64,000 nt of DNA. Origin: Gloeopeniophorella convolvens (Eukaryota; Basidiomycota; Agaricomycetes; Russulales). A program made the translations under genes and the position numbers. The notes beneath the pieces were generated by a model. That model was not told the origin of the DNA, did no database searches, and saw nothing but the letters and a program-made list of their open reading frames with translations. Below are positions 45,855 to 61,163 of this stretch, in pieces. The stretch spans positions 62,001 to 126,000 of the forward strand of contig WTXD01000003.1 of the NCBI GenBank assembly GCA_022496205.1, in the 5' to 3' direction. Position 1 is the first letter of the stretch; every line of letters begins with the position of its first letter.

Positions 45855-46180
45855 GCGCGATCGCATATATCTCTAGATTCCCCATTCTTCATTTCTAGCA
45901 ATACCTCAACTCACTCAGCCATCTGTTCAAGTACCACCTCCCCGCTCTCTCGCTGCTCATAGAGGAAAAAGAGATTCCGAGACTGCTTGATTAACACTTT
46001 GTCTTCTACGGTACGTGTCTACCCCGCGTTAGATCACAAGAAACAGACGATTGTACAGACATAGTATCGTACAACGATGCGGCCATCTGCGTCGCTCGAT
46101 AATTTACAAACCCCACTGCACTGCACCTCATTGCACTTTGTTCACAATCGGCTGCGCCGCACGTCGTCGTCGCCGCCGAG
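45855..46180. other. convergent intergenic region, Erv1 and glycerol kinase
   Basis: About 325 bases between two convergent stops. No gene is seen; 3' untranslated sequence is likely. Confidence 0.55.
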
Positions 46181-48228
<2,048 letters not shown>

Positions 48229-49664
48229 GGCTGGCCAAAGCTTCTGCGGCTGCTGCGCCTAGGTTTCGCGTAGACTCGGTGTGGGGAGGGGTGGAGAATG
48301 GAGAAAAGGGCGGGGCGGGCTGGACCTCTGCGCCCCCAGCGCCGTTATTTGAGGCGCAGACGCGGGATCATATGATTGTTTCGCTGCTCTCGGAAACGAA
48401 GCTGATCGGTCTGCCAGAACGGTCAGTATGACATCGTCTAATTGGCCGCAGTGCCCTGGCGGCGCTCGCCCCTCCGAAGCGGCACCTCGGAGGTCATCGC
48501 GTGCTGTGATTGGCCGCGTCCGGCGGTCGTCGTGCTGCACAGCGCCGCGCGCACATCGGCTGTGTGCCGGAGGCAGCAGCGGCGTGCCGTCTGCGGTGTG
48601 CATCTGACCTGCAATTGGCGATACCGCAGGGCACGAGAGCGCGGAACCACTGTAGCGCGCAGCGCACGCGATCGGAGGAAAGAGCGGGGCCGCGGTCCGC
48701 TCGCGCCAACCTGCCCAGCCAGGAACGGGTTTAGCCATCAATGCATCACGCTTCTCCGGGCGCCCGCTCTATCCGAAACTGCCTCTGCGCTCCAACTGTA
48801 CTCTCACAATCATCTACAGATACACAACGTCTTGATAGATCACACATCACACCTCAACAGGTGACCAGCGACCTGAAGGATCGGATAAGACTATCTGACA
48901 GGCGTGTAGGAGCGACCAGGGGCGTCCCAAGGCGGGTCTGACAGGATCGAGAATGTGGACGAATGCTTGCTGCTGCCATCTAACCACGGGGTAACCAGCA
49001 TGACCCGAAAACTGCCACAGCCCTGCGACATCTGAGATGCGCAGGACCGCAGTCATGCCGGCCTTCTTCGGCATCGAGTAGAGTTGGCCGCCTGACCGAA
49101 TCTGCGTTCTACCCCATGGGGGGTCTGGCCTCTCGATCGACCCTCGGAAGACGCTTCACCCGTGCATTCTGGCACTCAGGTTTACTTCCGCGAGCGGCTC
49201 CAAATTACCACAGGCACTCAGGCTGAATTGCCAGCACGGGTTTGGCCAATGACGCCCCTATGTATGAGCGCGCAGGGAACGCCTCCCCGGCAGCATGAAA
49301 CGTGATTCACGTTCCTGGACGCTTTGGGACGGCGTGCCATATCAAGCTCCGGACAAGGCAGGGCTCGGACATGAACATACCTCGTTGTTCCTGTCGGACG
49401 AAACCGAGAAGCCATGATATGGTTGTCAGAGAGGTTCGCGGGCGTGTGGAGTTTGCGCTTTGGATGGAGAATAGATAAGGTCCAACGGTAAAGCTCATGA
49501 ACTCAACCAAGTCCCATCGCTGACGGGAAGGCAGAATCACGGGATGTAGCGTAAGTATACTCCAGCGCCCGACGAGGTACCCAAGACACGCCCTGAATAT
49601 ATAGATAAAGATCCACACGAACACATAAAACCCAATACAATATGCCAACGACGACTCCGTAGAT
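48229..49664. other. intergenic, no gene recognised
   Basis: About 1.4 kb upstream of glycerol kinase and downstream of the GH47 gene. Several open frames are GC-rich shadows without motifs. The glycerol kinase promoter must lie in its left part. Confidence 0.45.
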
Positions 49665-51958
<2,294 letters not shown>

Positions 51959-52577
51959 GGTTCAAGTGTATCGCCCACCAGCAGGGAAAAGACTAAGGAA
52001 GGGACGGTCAGCTCTGGCCGTGTTTCGCAGGCGGGGAGGGGAGAAGCAAACTCACATGGGAAAGTTCCGTATCGACCGAAACCACGCGTCTTGAGCGCAG
52101 AGAAATCTAAGAGGTATCTCCGGGGAGTCTATCAGGGTCTGTCAGGTGGTACGAAGAGGAGGGAAGTGTCCTCGGTGGAGGTGACTGACGGCAATTCACT
52201 GACCAATGGTTGACATGCATCGTCGGATGCCAAGCCTCGCCTGGGTGCCTTGCCACGGCGACTAGCGCGGGGCGCACGAGGGTCAATTAGCGGCTGCCAG
52301 AGGGCGTGAGGGATAAAGTTGGAGATACTATTCTGATGCAGTGAGGCGGTTTTCCACAGTGCGTCGTCTCCCGCCCAGTGCATCGTTGGAGCTCGTCGGA
52401 AGCTTAACTGCAAAGCCCGGCGAGCCAAAGGCGCGTTCCGGCCGTTCCGTCCCTCGAAAGAATCGGCATCCATAAAGGGCAACACCGGGGCCGACCCTGG
52501 CCGATCTGCCGAGATCCAACCCGAGCCTCCGAGTCTGCTCATCTTCCCCGACGTCGTCACTAACGGCGGCCACTCCT
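51959..52577. other. divergent promoter region, GH47 and AP180
   Basis: About 620 bases between divergent starts. The minus strand has an open frame here, but it has no motif and overlaps the expected promoters. No gene is supported. Confidence 0.45.
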
Positions 52578-55500
52578 ATGTCTTCCTTCGAAAAAGTTGT
52601 CAAGAATGCCTGCAAGCCAAAGCCGGCACCGCCAAAGTCGAAGGTAGCTTCTTCTTTTCCTATCCATCTATTACCATCCCCCAACTCTCTCTGGACAGTA
52701 CTTGGACCCAATCATTGCTGCAACATGGTCAGAAGACGGCGCCGTTCATGATGTGTGCAAAGCTCTGTCTCCTCGGTTTCGGGAGCCAAATTCCATTGTA
52801 AGTATTTGGCTTTCGGCCCCAGGAACGTCGCATGGTTTGGTAGTCTGACGTTGCGCAGATCGTGTTTAAAGCGCTCATAGTTCTTCATACCATGATTCGG
52901 AATGGCGCAACAGACAATATCCTTCAATACCTGTCCTCCTCTGAAGTTTTACGACTGAAGAATGTGTCAGGTGGCCAATGGGAAGGTATGTATTGTCCGC
53001 TTCACCCCCAGCCCCACCCCGGTATCTCCGTGTGTCAACGCCGAGCACCCCTCACACTGACATCATCCAGGCTACAACCCCCCGAAGAACTTGCAGCACT
53101 ACGCTCTCTACCTTGACAGTCGCATCCGGGCCTACCGTGACCTCAAGCATGATGCCATCCGCGTTCAGTCCGAGACTAACCGCGACCTCCGCCTATCCAT
53201 GTCAATCGAGGAGGATGCACGGCGCAACCGCAAATACCCACCCGAGGACGACTCCCGTCGATTTCAGTCTTCGGGCCCGCCCTCGCGGAGCAAAACCATC
53301 ATGGGTCGGAAGCTCAGGACGATGACCGTGGAGAAGGGTCTGCTCAGAGAGACCAAGGTGGTGCAGAAGATGATGGATGCACTCATCGAGTGCAGAGTGA
53401 ATTACTATCTCATTCTTCCTCTCGACGCTAGCTCACCCGTTTTTACCAGTTTTACTTGGATGACTTAGAAGACGAGCTCACTATCACAGCGCTGCGCATG
53501 CTGGTAAAGGATCTGCTTATTCTTTTCCAGGCAGTTAACGAAGGCGTCATCAATGTGCTAGGCAAGGGCTCACTTAAACCCGTTGCTTGACTGAGGCTCA
53601 CGCCTGTACCCTTTTCAGAACACTATTTCGAGATGTCCCACCCCGACGCAGAGCAGGCTCTTGCAATCTACCGACATTTTTGCAAACAGGCGGAATATGT
53701 CGTTGAATATCTCGGCGTAGCTAAGAAGTTGCAGAATCTCCTCAACGTGCCTATTCCGAACCTGAAACATGTATGTGAATTCCGTAGTTTGTCCCTACCC
53801 TCTCATTGATGCCAATTCGCACAGGCCCCTGTTTCTCTGGTGGGAGCCCTGGAAGAGTATATCAACGATCCGAACTTCGAACAGAACCGGATTGAGTACA
53901 AGGCCAACAAGGATGCTGCAGACAAGGGTCTGCGTAATGGCCGATCCACTCCGAAGAAGACAGAGAAAGGTACATGCATTGGCTTGTATACTACAACGTC
54001 GTCCTTATATGGTTTGTGCACAGATTCGTCGACCACTGCCGCCGCCGCGGGGGCTGAAGCTGGGGGCTCGTCTTCGCAAGAAGCACCGAAGGCTGAAGCC
54101 GCGAAAGCCTTGACAGATTTCTTTTCGGCGATTGAGGAGGAACAGACGACTATGTTCAATCCTCAAACCGGAAGGTGTGCAGTTTTCCGGCCAACATCAG
54201 TCCTTGTTAATTATCTGTCAGCCCGACGTCGAATTACTTCCAGCAACAAGCGACATATAATCCGTTCAGCGCCGCGGGCGTCCCTGGAGCCTCTACAAAT
54301 CCGTTTCCACAAATTCAAGTCCAGCCTCAACCCACAGGATTCTTACAGCCCCAGTTCACGGCTGTACCTGGTATCCAACAACCCACGAATCCCTTCCCTG
54401 GATTCCAAGCCCAGCCTACCGGCTTCCTTCAGCCGCAGGCAACGGGCGCGAATCCTTTCCGCCCTAACCCGCTGGCGCCTCAAGCTACCGGGTTTTCGCC
54501 ATTCGGTCAGCCTAATCCATTACAACCAGCGCCGACGGGTACCAATCCGTTCCCAACTCAAGGTGCTTTCCCCGGGAGTAACCCATTCCCGACGACAAAC
54601 CCAGCCAACCCATTCCCCGGTGCAGGACAACCGACAAATCCATTCCCTGCTGCCGCAAGCTCGAACCCGTTTCCTGCTGCTGCTAATGCAAACCCTTTCC
54701 CTGCTGCGTCGAACACGAACCCGTTCCCAGCCCGAATGGCAACCCTTTCAACAATGCCGGGAACCCAAACACTTTCCCTTCCACGAATCCGTTCCCTTCA
54801 CAATCCCGTTCCGTGTCGCAGCCATTTTCTTCCGCTCCCTCTAACCAGCCCAACTTCACGGGGTTCCCCACTGCAGCCGCACCCGCCCCTACTTCTGCAT
54901 TCAATACCGCACCTTCCTTCACTACGCCTGCACGTCCTGCATCGACTCCTCTTGCACCGCCCAAGCATTCCTCCCCTACTCTCCAACCACTCAGGCCACA
55001 CCAGACGGGTTCCCGGAATCCATTCGGCGTACCCAGGGGTCCTTCACCTCCCCCCGTCCCCCGCGCCCCGACGCTCTTCGAGCTCGCGCATGGGGCGGCA
55101 CAGCCTCAGACCCAGTTCCAATTACAGAACCAGTCACAGGTCCAGCCACAGCCAACGGGCGCGCCCTCGAGCACCTTCTCAAGCATCGCGTCTTCCTTCC
55201 TCGGTGGAGGTTCCAATGGCACGAAAGCACCTGACCTCACGACCCCATCGCTAAACAGCTCCTTCAGCTCAAGCACTACAACGTCTTCTCCGGTCAGCGC
55301 TGCGACGGGTTCTACCTTCGGCGATTCGCTTTTCAGCTCGCTCGGCGGACAGCAGACGGGCAGCACCGCGCTCTCTAGTCAGCTGACGGGCGGCCCGCTG
55401 CGTCCACAGACGACTGGCTACACCGCGGGCATCAAGGCATTCAAACCGACGTCCTCGTTTGGCGCGACGCTCCTCGAGACGCTCCCGCCGATCCCGCAGT

Positions 55501-55972
55501 CCGCGCCGGCCACGCCTGCGCTTGGGGGCGGGCCGGCGGGGGCGGCTGGCACGAGTGCACCCTCGGGTGTTGGGCTTGGCGGCAGCCTCAGCGCATCGTC
55601 GTCGCCAGGTTTGGGGACAGGTGCGACTACGGCCGCGAGCATTGGCCTCTCGGGCAACTTTGGCCTAGGCACGCAGCCTACGGGCATGTCCAACACTACC
55701 GCCGGCGCGGGCCTTGGCGCGGGCCTTTCGCCGTTCGGAGGGCAGCTGCGCCCGCAAGCTACGGGAGGAGGTGCAGCGAATCCCTTCCGCGCGTCGATGT
55801 TCACGCCTGGTGCAGGCTCTCTACCCGCGTTCGGCGGTGCGGGCGCCGGCGCGGGGCTGTTCGCTCAGCCGACGGGTGCCGGCGCGTTCGGACAGGCCTG
55901 TTCGGTGCGGCGCAGGCAAACGCGGCGAGGCAGCAGCAGCAACAGCAGAACGGTGCTGCGTCGCTGATCTAG
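52578..55972 (+). CDS. AP180/CALM-type ANTH endocytic adaptor
   Basis: Clathrin adaptor that binds PI(4,5)P2 through an N-terminal ANTH domain (about residues 1-280): MSSFEKVVKNACKPKPAPPK, KYLDPIIAATWSEDGAVHDV, IVFKALIVLHTMIRNG, LQHYALYLDSRIRAYRDLKHD, and an HYFEMSHPDAEQAL segment. Eight or so introns lie in this half. The C-terminal half is disordered and holds about 14 NPF (EH-domain) motifs and about 10 LxxQxTG motifs. Two 1-base frame breaks are needed. Near 54732 the frame of the NPF repeats passes from NTNPFP to SPNGNPFNN. Near 55895 the frame GAFGQ should pass to GLFGAAQANAARQ, which would end at the TAG at 55970-55972; as written it ends at 55967 after an Arg-rich tail. Both sites are short C or G runs. 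Confidence 0.88.
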
Positions 55973-56600
55973 ACGTGCTTAGTCTCCCTTCTTTCCTTAC
56001 CGAATCCTCTTTGCAGCTCTCAACTTCATGCCGCCCGTGACTGGCCCGCGTTTGTGCCACTCCTTTCTCCATTCTGTACCATTCCTTCACGTCGTCTCTC
56101 CTTCTCCGGTGGATCAATCGAATTACGTTCCTTTCCTACAACTTTCGCAATCGTGTACTTGACTCTTGGCATGTGCTTCGTTTCTCATACTCTTTCGTTC
56201 ATGTCTCTTTTCTTGCTCCGGTTAGTTGTGCTGGTTTGCCTCAACATTCGTTGGACAATTAGCTTACAGAACTGACCTACTGTGGTGCCCTGCAGCGGCC
56301 CGTCCGCTCGAATATAATGCTTCTTCGTTTTGCACTTTACCCATTGTGCCACAAATGCGTGTCGCCTGGGACGCGGGCGCCAAAGCGCGTGGCGGAATAT
56401 TCCGCTTTTGTTGAAGTGGACGCGGCTGCCGGACGCGTCTGATTCAGTTTCACGCGTGGCGGGGCCACCGCATCCATCTTTGCAACCACGACCATCCGCG
56501 CTGCCATGTCAGAGTAGGCAACTTATCGTCCCTCTCCCCGTAATCTTGGCTGAACGCGCGCCTTCGCAGACAACCAGAAACACCAGCGAGCAACGCACCA
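55973..56600. other. intergenic, AP180 to NASP
   Basis: About 630 bases. Pyrimidine-rich from 55980 to 56230, typical of a 3' region or a leader. No gene is seen. Confidence 0.5.
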
Positions 56601-58061
56601 ATGACCGTTACCGACGCGCTCGACCACGCCAAGCGCGCCTTCGCGCTGCGCAAGTACGAGCAGGCGGTCGAACACTATGCCACCGCACTTGAACTCTTGT
56701 GCGTGGCTCTACTCCTTTATCCCCGCATGCTGTTATACTCACCGTCTCATGCAGGTCCGAGACGCACGCGGAGGACGCGCCAGAGATGGCGGACATGTAC
56801 TTAGCCTACGGCAAGGCGCTCCTCGAAAACGCGATCTCGCAGAGCTCAGTGCTCGGAAAGGAGCAGCCACAGGAAGGCGGCCCAGTTGAGGGTGCGTATC
56901 ATGTGTGCACACCGGCTCCGGTGCGCAGAACTGACGCGTGCTGGACTTGCAGAAGAGCCCGCGCCGGGCGGGAAAATTCTATCGTTCTCAGGCGATGTGG
57001 AGGACGAGGAGGACCCGGCAGTCGACCTATTTGCTGAGGCTGCGAAGGCGGAGGGCGAAGGTGAGGCCGAGGCCGAAGGAGAAGGCGAGGAGGAAGAGGA
57101 TGCGGAAGGGGAGCCCGAGGACGACTTCAACGCCGCGTGGGAGGTGCTCGACCTTGCACGCGCGATCTACGAGCGGCAGATGGAGGGCGACGATGCGGTG
57201 CGGCTCAAAGCTGCAGACACATTCATCCTCCTCGGCGACGTCTCACTCGAAACCGGTGCGCACGCCCTTTCTTGCCTTCTACCCTACACGCCCACACGCT
57301 CACACTCGCTCCATCTACAGAGAAGTTCGACCAGGCTATCACGGACTACAGCGCAGGCCTTGCGCTGAAGAGTGCGCTGCTGCCGCTCTCGTCGCGCCAG
57401 CTCGCTGAGGTGCACTACAAGCTTAGCATCGCGCTCGACCTTACTGCCGGCAGGCTCGCCGAGGCCATCCACCACGCACAACGGGCGCTAGAGAGCATCG
57501 AGGCGCGCCTTGTGGAGCTGCAAGCCGGTCTCGCAGGCACCCTACCGCCTATTCCTGATGCCGACGCCGCAGATGCCAAGGGCAAAGGCAAGGGTAAGGC
57601 AGCGGGCGGCGCGCCTGCGCCTGATGAACTCGTGCAGAACTGGAGTAAGGCGCAGATCGAGGCTGAGATCAAGGAGCTTGGCGAGCTGAAGCAGGATCTT
57701 GCACTCAAGGTGCGTGGCCCGAGCATCGCGCGTAGATGGGTGTGTTGACGTGCTGAATTAGGTGGAGGAACTCAAGTCGGCGCCTAACGATGTGCGAGAT
57801 GGCGAGATATCTGCGCCAGAACTCGCGCAACGTGCGCTCGACCGTGAACTCAATGGCGCACCGGCCACGCGCTCAGACCAGCCTGTGAATGACCTCACAG
57901 CAATGGTGGTCAAAAAGAAAAAGAAAGCGCCTGAGGCCGCACCGGCGTCTGAGCCTGCGCCGGCGTCGAGCGCAGCAGAGAAACGCAAAGCTGACGACGA
58001 CGGGGCACAGACGCCGCCGGACAAGAAGGCGCGTCTGGAGGAGAGTGCTGCCACATCATGA
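56601..58061 (+). CDS. NASP/Hif1/Sim3-type histone H3-H4 chaperone
   Basis: TPR-based SHNi-TPR family protein that escorts histone H3-H4 in the nucleus. It starts MTVTDALDHAKRAFALRKYEQAVEHYATALELL (TPR1), then SETHAEDAPEMADMYLAYGKALLENA (TPR2 region). A long acidic insert follows (GDVEDEEDPAVDLF; EGEGEAEAEGEGEEEEDAEGE), typical of the family. Then come AWEVLDLARAIYERQ, FILLGDVSLET, FDQAITDYSAGLALK and LAEVHYKLSIALDLTAGRLAEAIHHAQRAL. The C-terminus has a coiled-coil-like AQIEAEIKELGELKQDLALK, a nuclear-localisation-like VVKKKKKAP and KRKADDDG, and ends EESAATS. Five introns with standard donors were traced. Confidence 0.9.
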
Positions 58062-58147
58062 TTCCGCACACGGCCACTTTGTATCTCACATGCACTGGTA
58101 TATATTACACTTGCACTACGACTCCCCTCCCCTGTTCCTAGTCGCCT

Positions 58148-59705
58148 TCAAAAAGGCAACTCGGTCGCTGTGATGGGTTGGTGCGTATACTGCTTTTTCC
58201 CAGAGCCGCTCCCAAACTCGCCCACAATGTGTCCCTGCGCGTCTTTGCTCCGCAGGATATACTTGTACGTGACAAGCCCGTCGAGGCCAACCGGTCCCCG
58301 CGCGTGAATGCGCCCTGTACTGATGCCCACCTCTGCGCCGAAGCCATAGCGGAATCCATCAGCGAAGCGCGTGCTCGCGTTGACGAATGTACCCGCGGAG
58401 TCGACGCCGCGCACAAATGCGCTCGCCGCGGCCTCAGACTCGGCAACTATGCAGTCCGTATGATGCGAGCCGTGCGCGTTGATGTGCGCAATGGCGGCCG
58501 GCAGCGAGGGCACCGTCCGCACAGCAAGGGTAAGTGCGAGGTGCTCGGTCGTGTATGCCTCGGGTGGCGCAGGTACCACGTGCGTCGCGAGGTTTGGGTT
58601 TGTGGCGAGCGGCAGTGCCGCGAGGCCCGCAGGCGAGTTAAGAGAGGAGAGTGTTGGTCCATCGCAGAGGAGCCGCACGTCCGCGGCGAGCAGCGCGCCG
58701 GCAACGCCGAACCAGACCGAGTCTAGTAAGCTTTCATGCACGAGCAACGTCTCAGCGGCGTTGCACGCGGCGGGGTAGTTAATCTGCGCCAGCGTGTGTG
58801 TTGAGCTCTCAAGTCTGAGAAATATCAGTACGTACCTTGGAGTCTACCACGACACGCTTTGCCTTCTCGCGGTCTGCAGACTCGTCAAGGTAGACTGTGC
58901 AGAGCCCGTCCGCATGGCCCATGACGGGGATGCGTGTGCTGTTCTGGATATCGCGCACGAGTGCGTTGCTCCCGCGCGGGATAACGAGATCGATGTAACG
59001 GTCCTGCGCGAGCAGCGCAGCGACTTCGGCGCGCGTCTCGACGGTCTGAATGAATGCGACAGGGAGGCGAGTCCGCGCGAGCGCGCTCTGGATGGACCGC
59101 GTCAACTCTGCGGCCGTGCGCGCCGACTCCTTTCCGCCCTTGAGAATCGCGGCGTTACCTATTGCATGCTATGCGTGAGTCTGGGACGCGCGAAGGGGCT
59201 CAACTGAGGGACAAATGTACCGGATCTGAGTGCGAGCGCAGCGATGTTGACCACGACTTCGGGACGTGCCTCGAAGATGATCAAGAGCACACCAATCGGG
59301 CATGACACCCGGTAGAGCTCAAGATTGTCGTGCAGCTCGCGTGCATAGGAGACCGTCCCGGTCGGATCCGGGAGCGCAGCAACGTCCGAGATGCCCTGTA
59401 AAATCGCGTCCCATTTTTCTACTGAGCGCAGGTCAAGCCGTTTCACGAGCGAGGGAGCAAGCCGCCCTGCAGCGGCTTCCGCTTCCGCATGCTGCTCTGC
59501 ACTGATCAGAAGCGTCTGTGAGTTTGATCATCAAAGCACGTACCGCCATGTCTTGCTCATTAGCGCTCAAGATAGCCTGTTTATTCATCTCGAGTTCTTT
59601 CTTGATTTCATGTAGCGCATGAACACGCTCGGCGGCGGCGATGAGTTGGGATACCTCGAAGGCCGCTTTTGCGACTTTTGCTATAGCTTCTGCTCCTGAG
59701 GACAT
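58148..59705 (-). CDS. PRO2: gamma-glutamyl phosphate reductase
   Basis: Second enzyme of proline synthesis: it reduces gamma-glutamyl phosphate to glutamate semialdehyde with NADPH. It starts MSSGAEAIAKVAKAAFEVSQLI; later blocks are LSANEQDMA, RLDLRSVEKWDAILQGI, CPIGVLLIIFEARPEVVVNIAALALRSG, NAAILKGGKES, DLVIPRGSNALVRDI and GHADGLCTVYLDE. The catalytic Cys is in NYPAACNAAETLLVH. The end has GFGAEVGISTGRIHARGPVGLDGLVTYKY. Intron 1 follows NEQDMA with GTACGT. The stop is only 86 bases from that of the convergent NASP gene, so their 3' ends probably overlap. Length is close to the usual 450 residues. Confidence 0.95.
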
Positions 59706-61163
59706 TGGGAGAGTATGTTACAGAAGTATGCAATAAATCTGGTCAGCCTCCCGATCACTCAGTCACGCTTGAAGCGCGAGGAAAAAGAGCAAAGAGAGTC
59801 TGGTAGTTGGGGACGACGTTGAAAGTCAACGCAATTGATTGAACTCGGCTCGGAGAGGCTCTCGCCGTCTGCACGACCGAGTCACTCGCTCGGCAATTGG
59901 CGCGCGGTAATTGCCGATACGGTGGCCCCGAGTTGCGGTTCGACGCATCTGTTCAGTCGACGTTCATGCACCCGTCGACATGTAGAGGCTACATACTCTG
60001 CTCTGCGCCACGCAGACAGCGCCGTTACTGATCCCTTGGTCGTACTTCGTAGGCGCCTGAATGCCCGAATTTACGCAAGTCTCTAGATACGACGACTTCC
60101 CCTCTCATGGCCAAAACAGAGCCTTGGGGACCAACCATGCGTCGACAGTGACCTACCCATTGGTCCGCACTCGGAAACGCAGTTGTCCGGTTCAAACCTT
60201 TCTCAAAGTCCGAACTGGGTGTCGGAGACGGGGTATGTCGCAACTTGGCTGGACGCGCACTAGCCCCCCTCGGTGCTAATGAGCGATCATCTGTGCACAA
60301 AGACGGGCGAAACTGTGGGTGGCATCGTGGTTCCGTTGCTGATCCGGACCGAGGGCAAGGTTCACCCTACGACGTCGTGACGGCACTCCTGATCCGCATC
60401 GGAAGCGAAGCGCTCGAGAGCATGGCAATCGATGGAGCTCAGGTGAAGTTATTCCCGCGGAATCTGACGCCGTGCGATTTCTCGGTCGCTCACACACCCC
60501 ACGCTGGGCATCTTAACCTTCCATACATCAGCCCCGTGCTCACGAGTTCCTTAAGGAGCGCCAGCCGTACCCGCGGTTGGGCTCCCCGGCTCCAGAGCGG
60601 TCGACCCATCCCCGGGGATTTGAAGTCTTGAGAGCTCCGGCGCTGCAAGAAGCGCCACAAGGCAGACGCGTGCACCCGCGCCAAGTAACACGGGTTCTAC
60701 GTTAGCGTGTGCTCACCCAATCAACGCCATGACGCCACGGTACGTGCTGGTAACGCGCGTCAGGCCTTCTGCACATATTGCTGCCGGGCGGCAGTTCGAT
60801 TCGCATTGTCTGGGGGCTCATGAACGTTCATGGCGAACGAGTTTTGGCTAAAATAGCTTCAAACAAGGTGTGAAATGAAGACGGTTGGGACAATTGGGCG
60901 ATGTAGAGGACGGGGCGCCCACACTTGCAAGTTAGCCAGCGATGTCAAATGGTGGATTTCAAAAATTGACACGTCGGTCGCCATCGGTCGGCAGACTAAA
61001 ATACCGTCCATTCTTTCTAGTACCAATCTTCGGGGTAATGCAAATTTCACTGTCTGCTACAGTAGCTTGGTCATGTGTCTATTAGCGAGGCATACGCTGT
61101 GTGGGACGTAGATGGCGTCATTCGTAGGCATGAACGTGCCATGCTGCGCGGTGGGGAATAGCG
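59706..61163. other. intergenic, no gene recognised
   Basis: About 1.46 kb between PRO2 and the MFS gene. Short open frames exist but none is convincing on either strand. It could hold a non-coding transcript or an unrecognised small gene. Confidence 0.4.

Noticed and set aside
48259..48864. Overlapping frames on both strands upstream of glycerol kinase
   Set aside because: All are Arg/Cys/Ala-rich and mutually antisense; none has a motif. Likely promoter DNA.
52132..52711. Minus-strand frames at the start of the AP180 gene
   Set aside because: They lie in the divergent promoter and antisense to the first exons of a clear ANTH gene.
60190..60220. GGTTCAAACC resembling a tRNA T-arm
   Set aside because: No matching A box or stems upstream; chance match.
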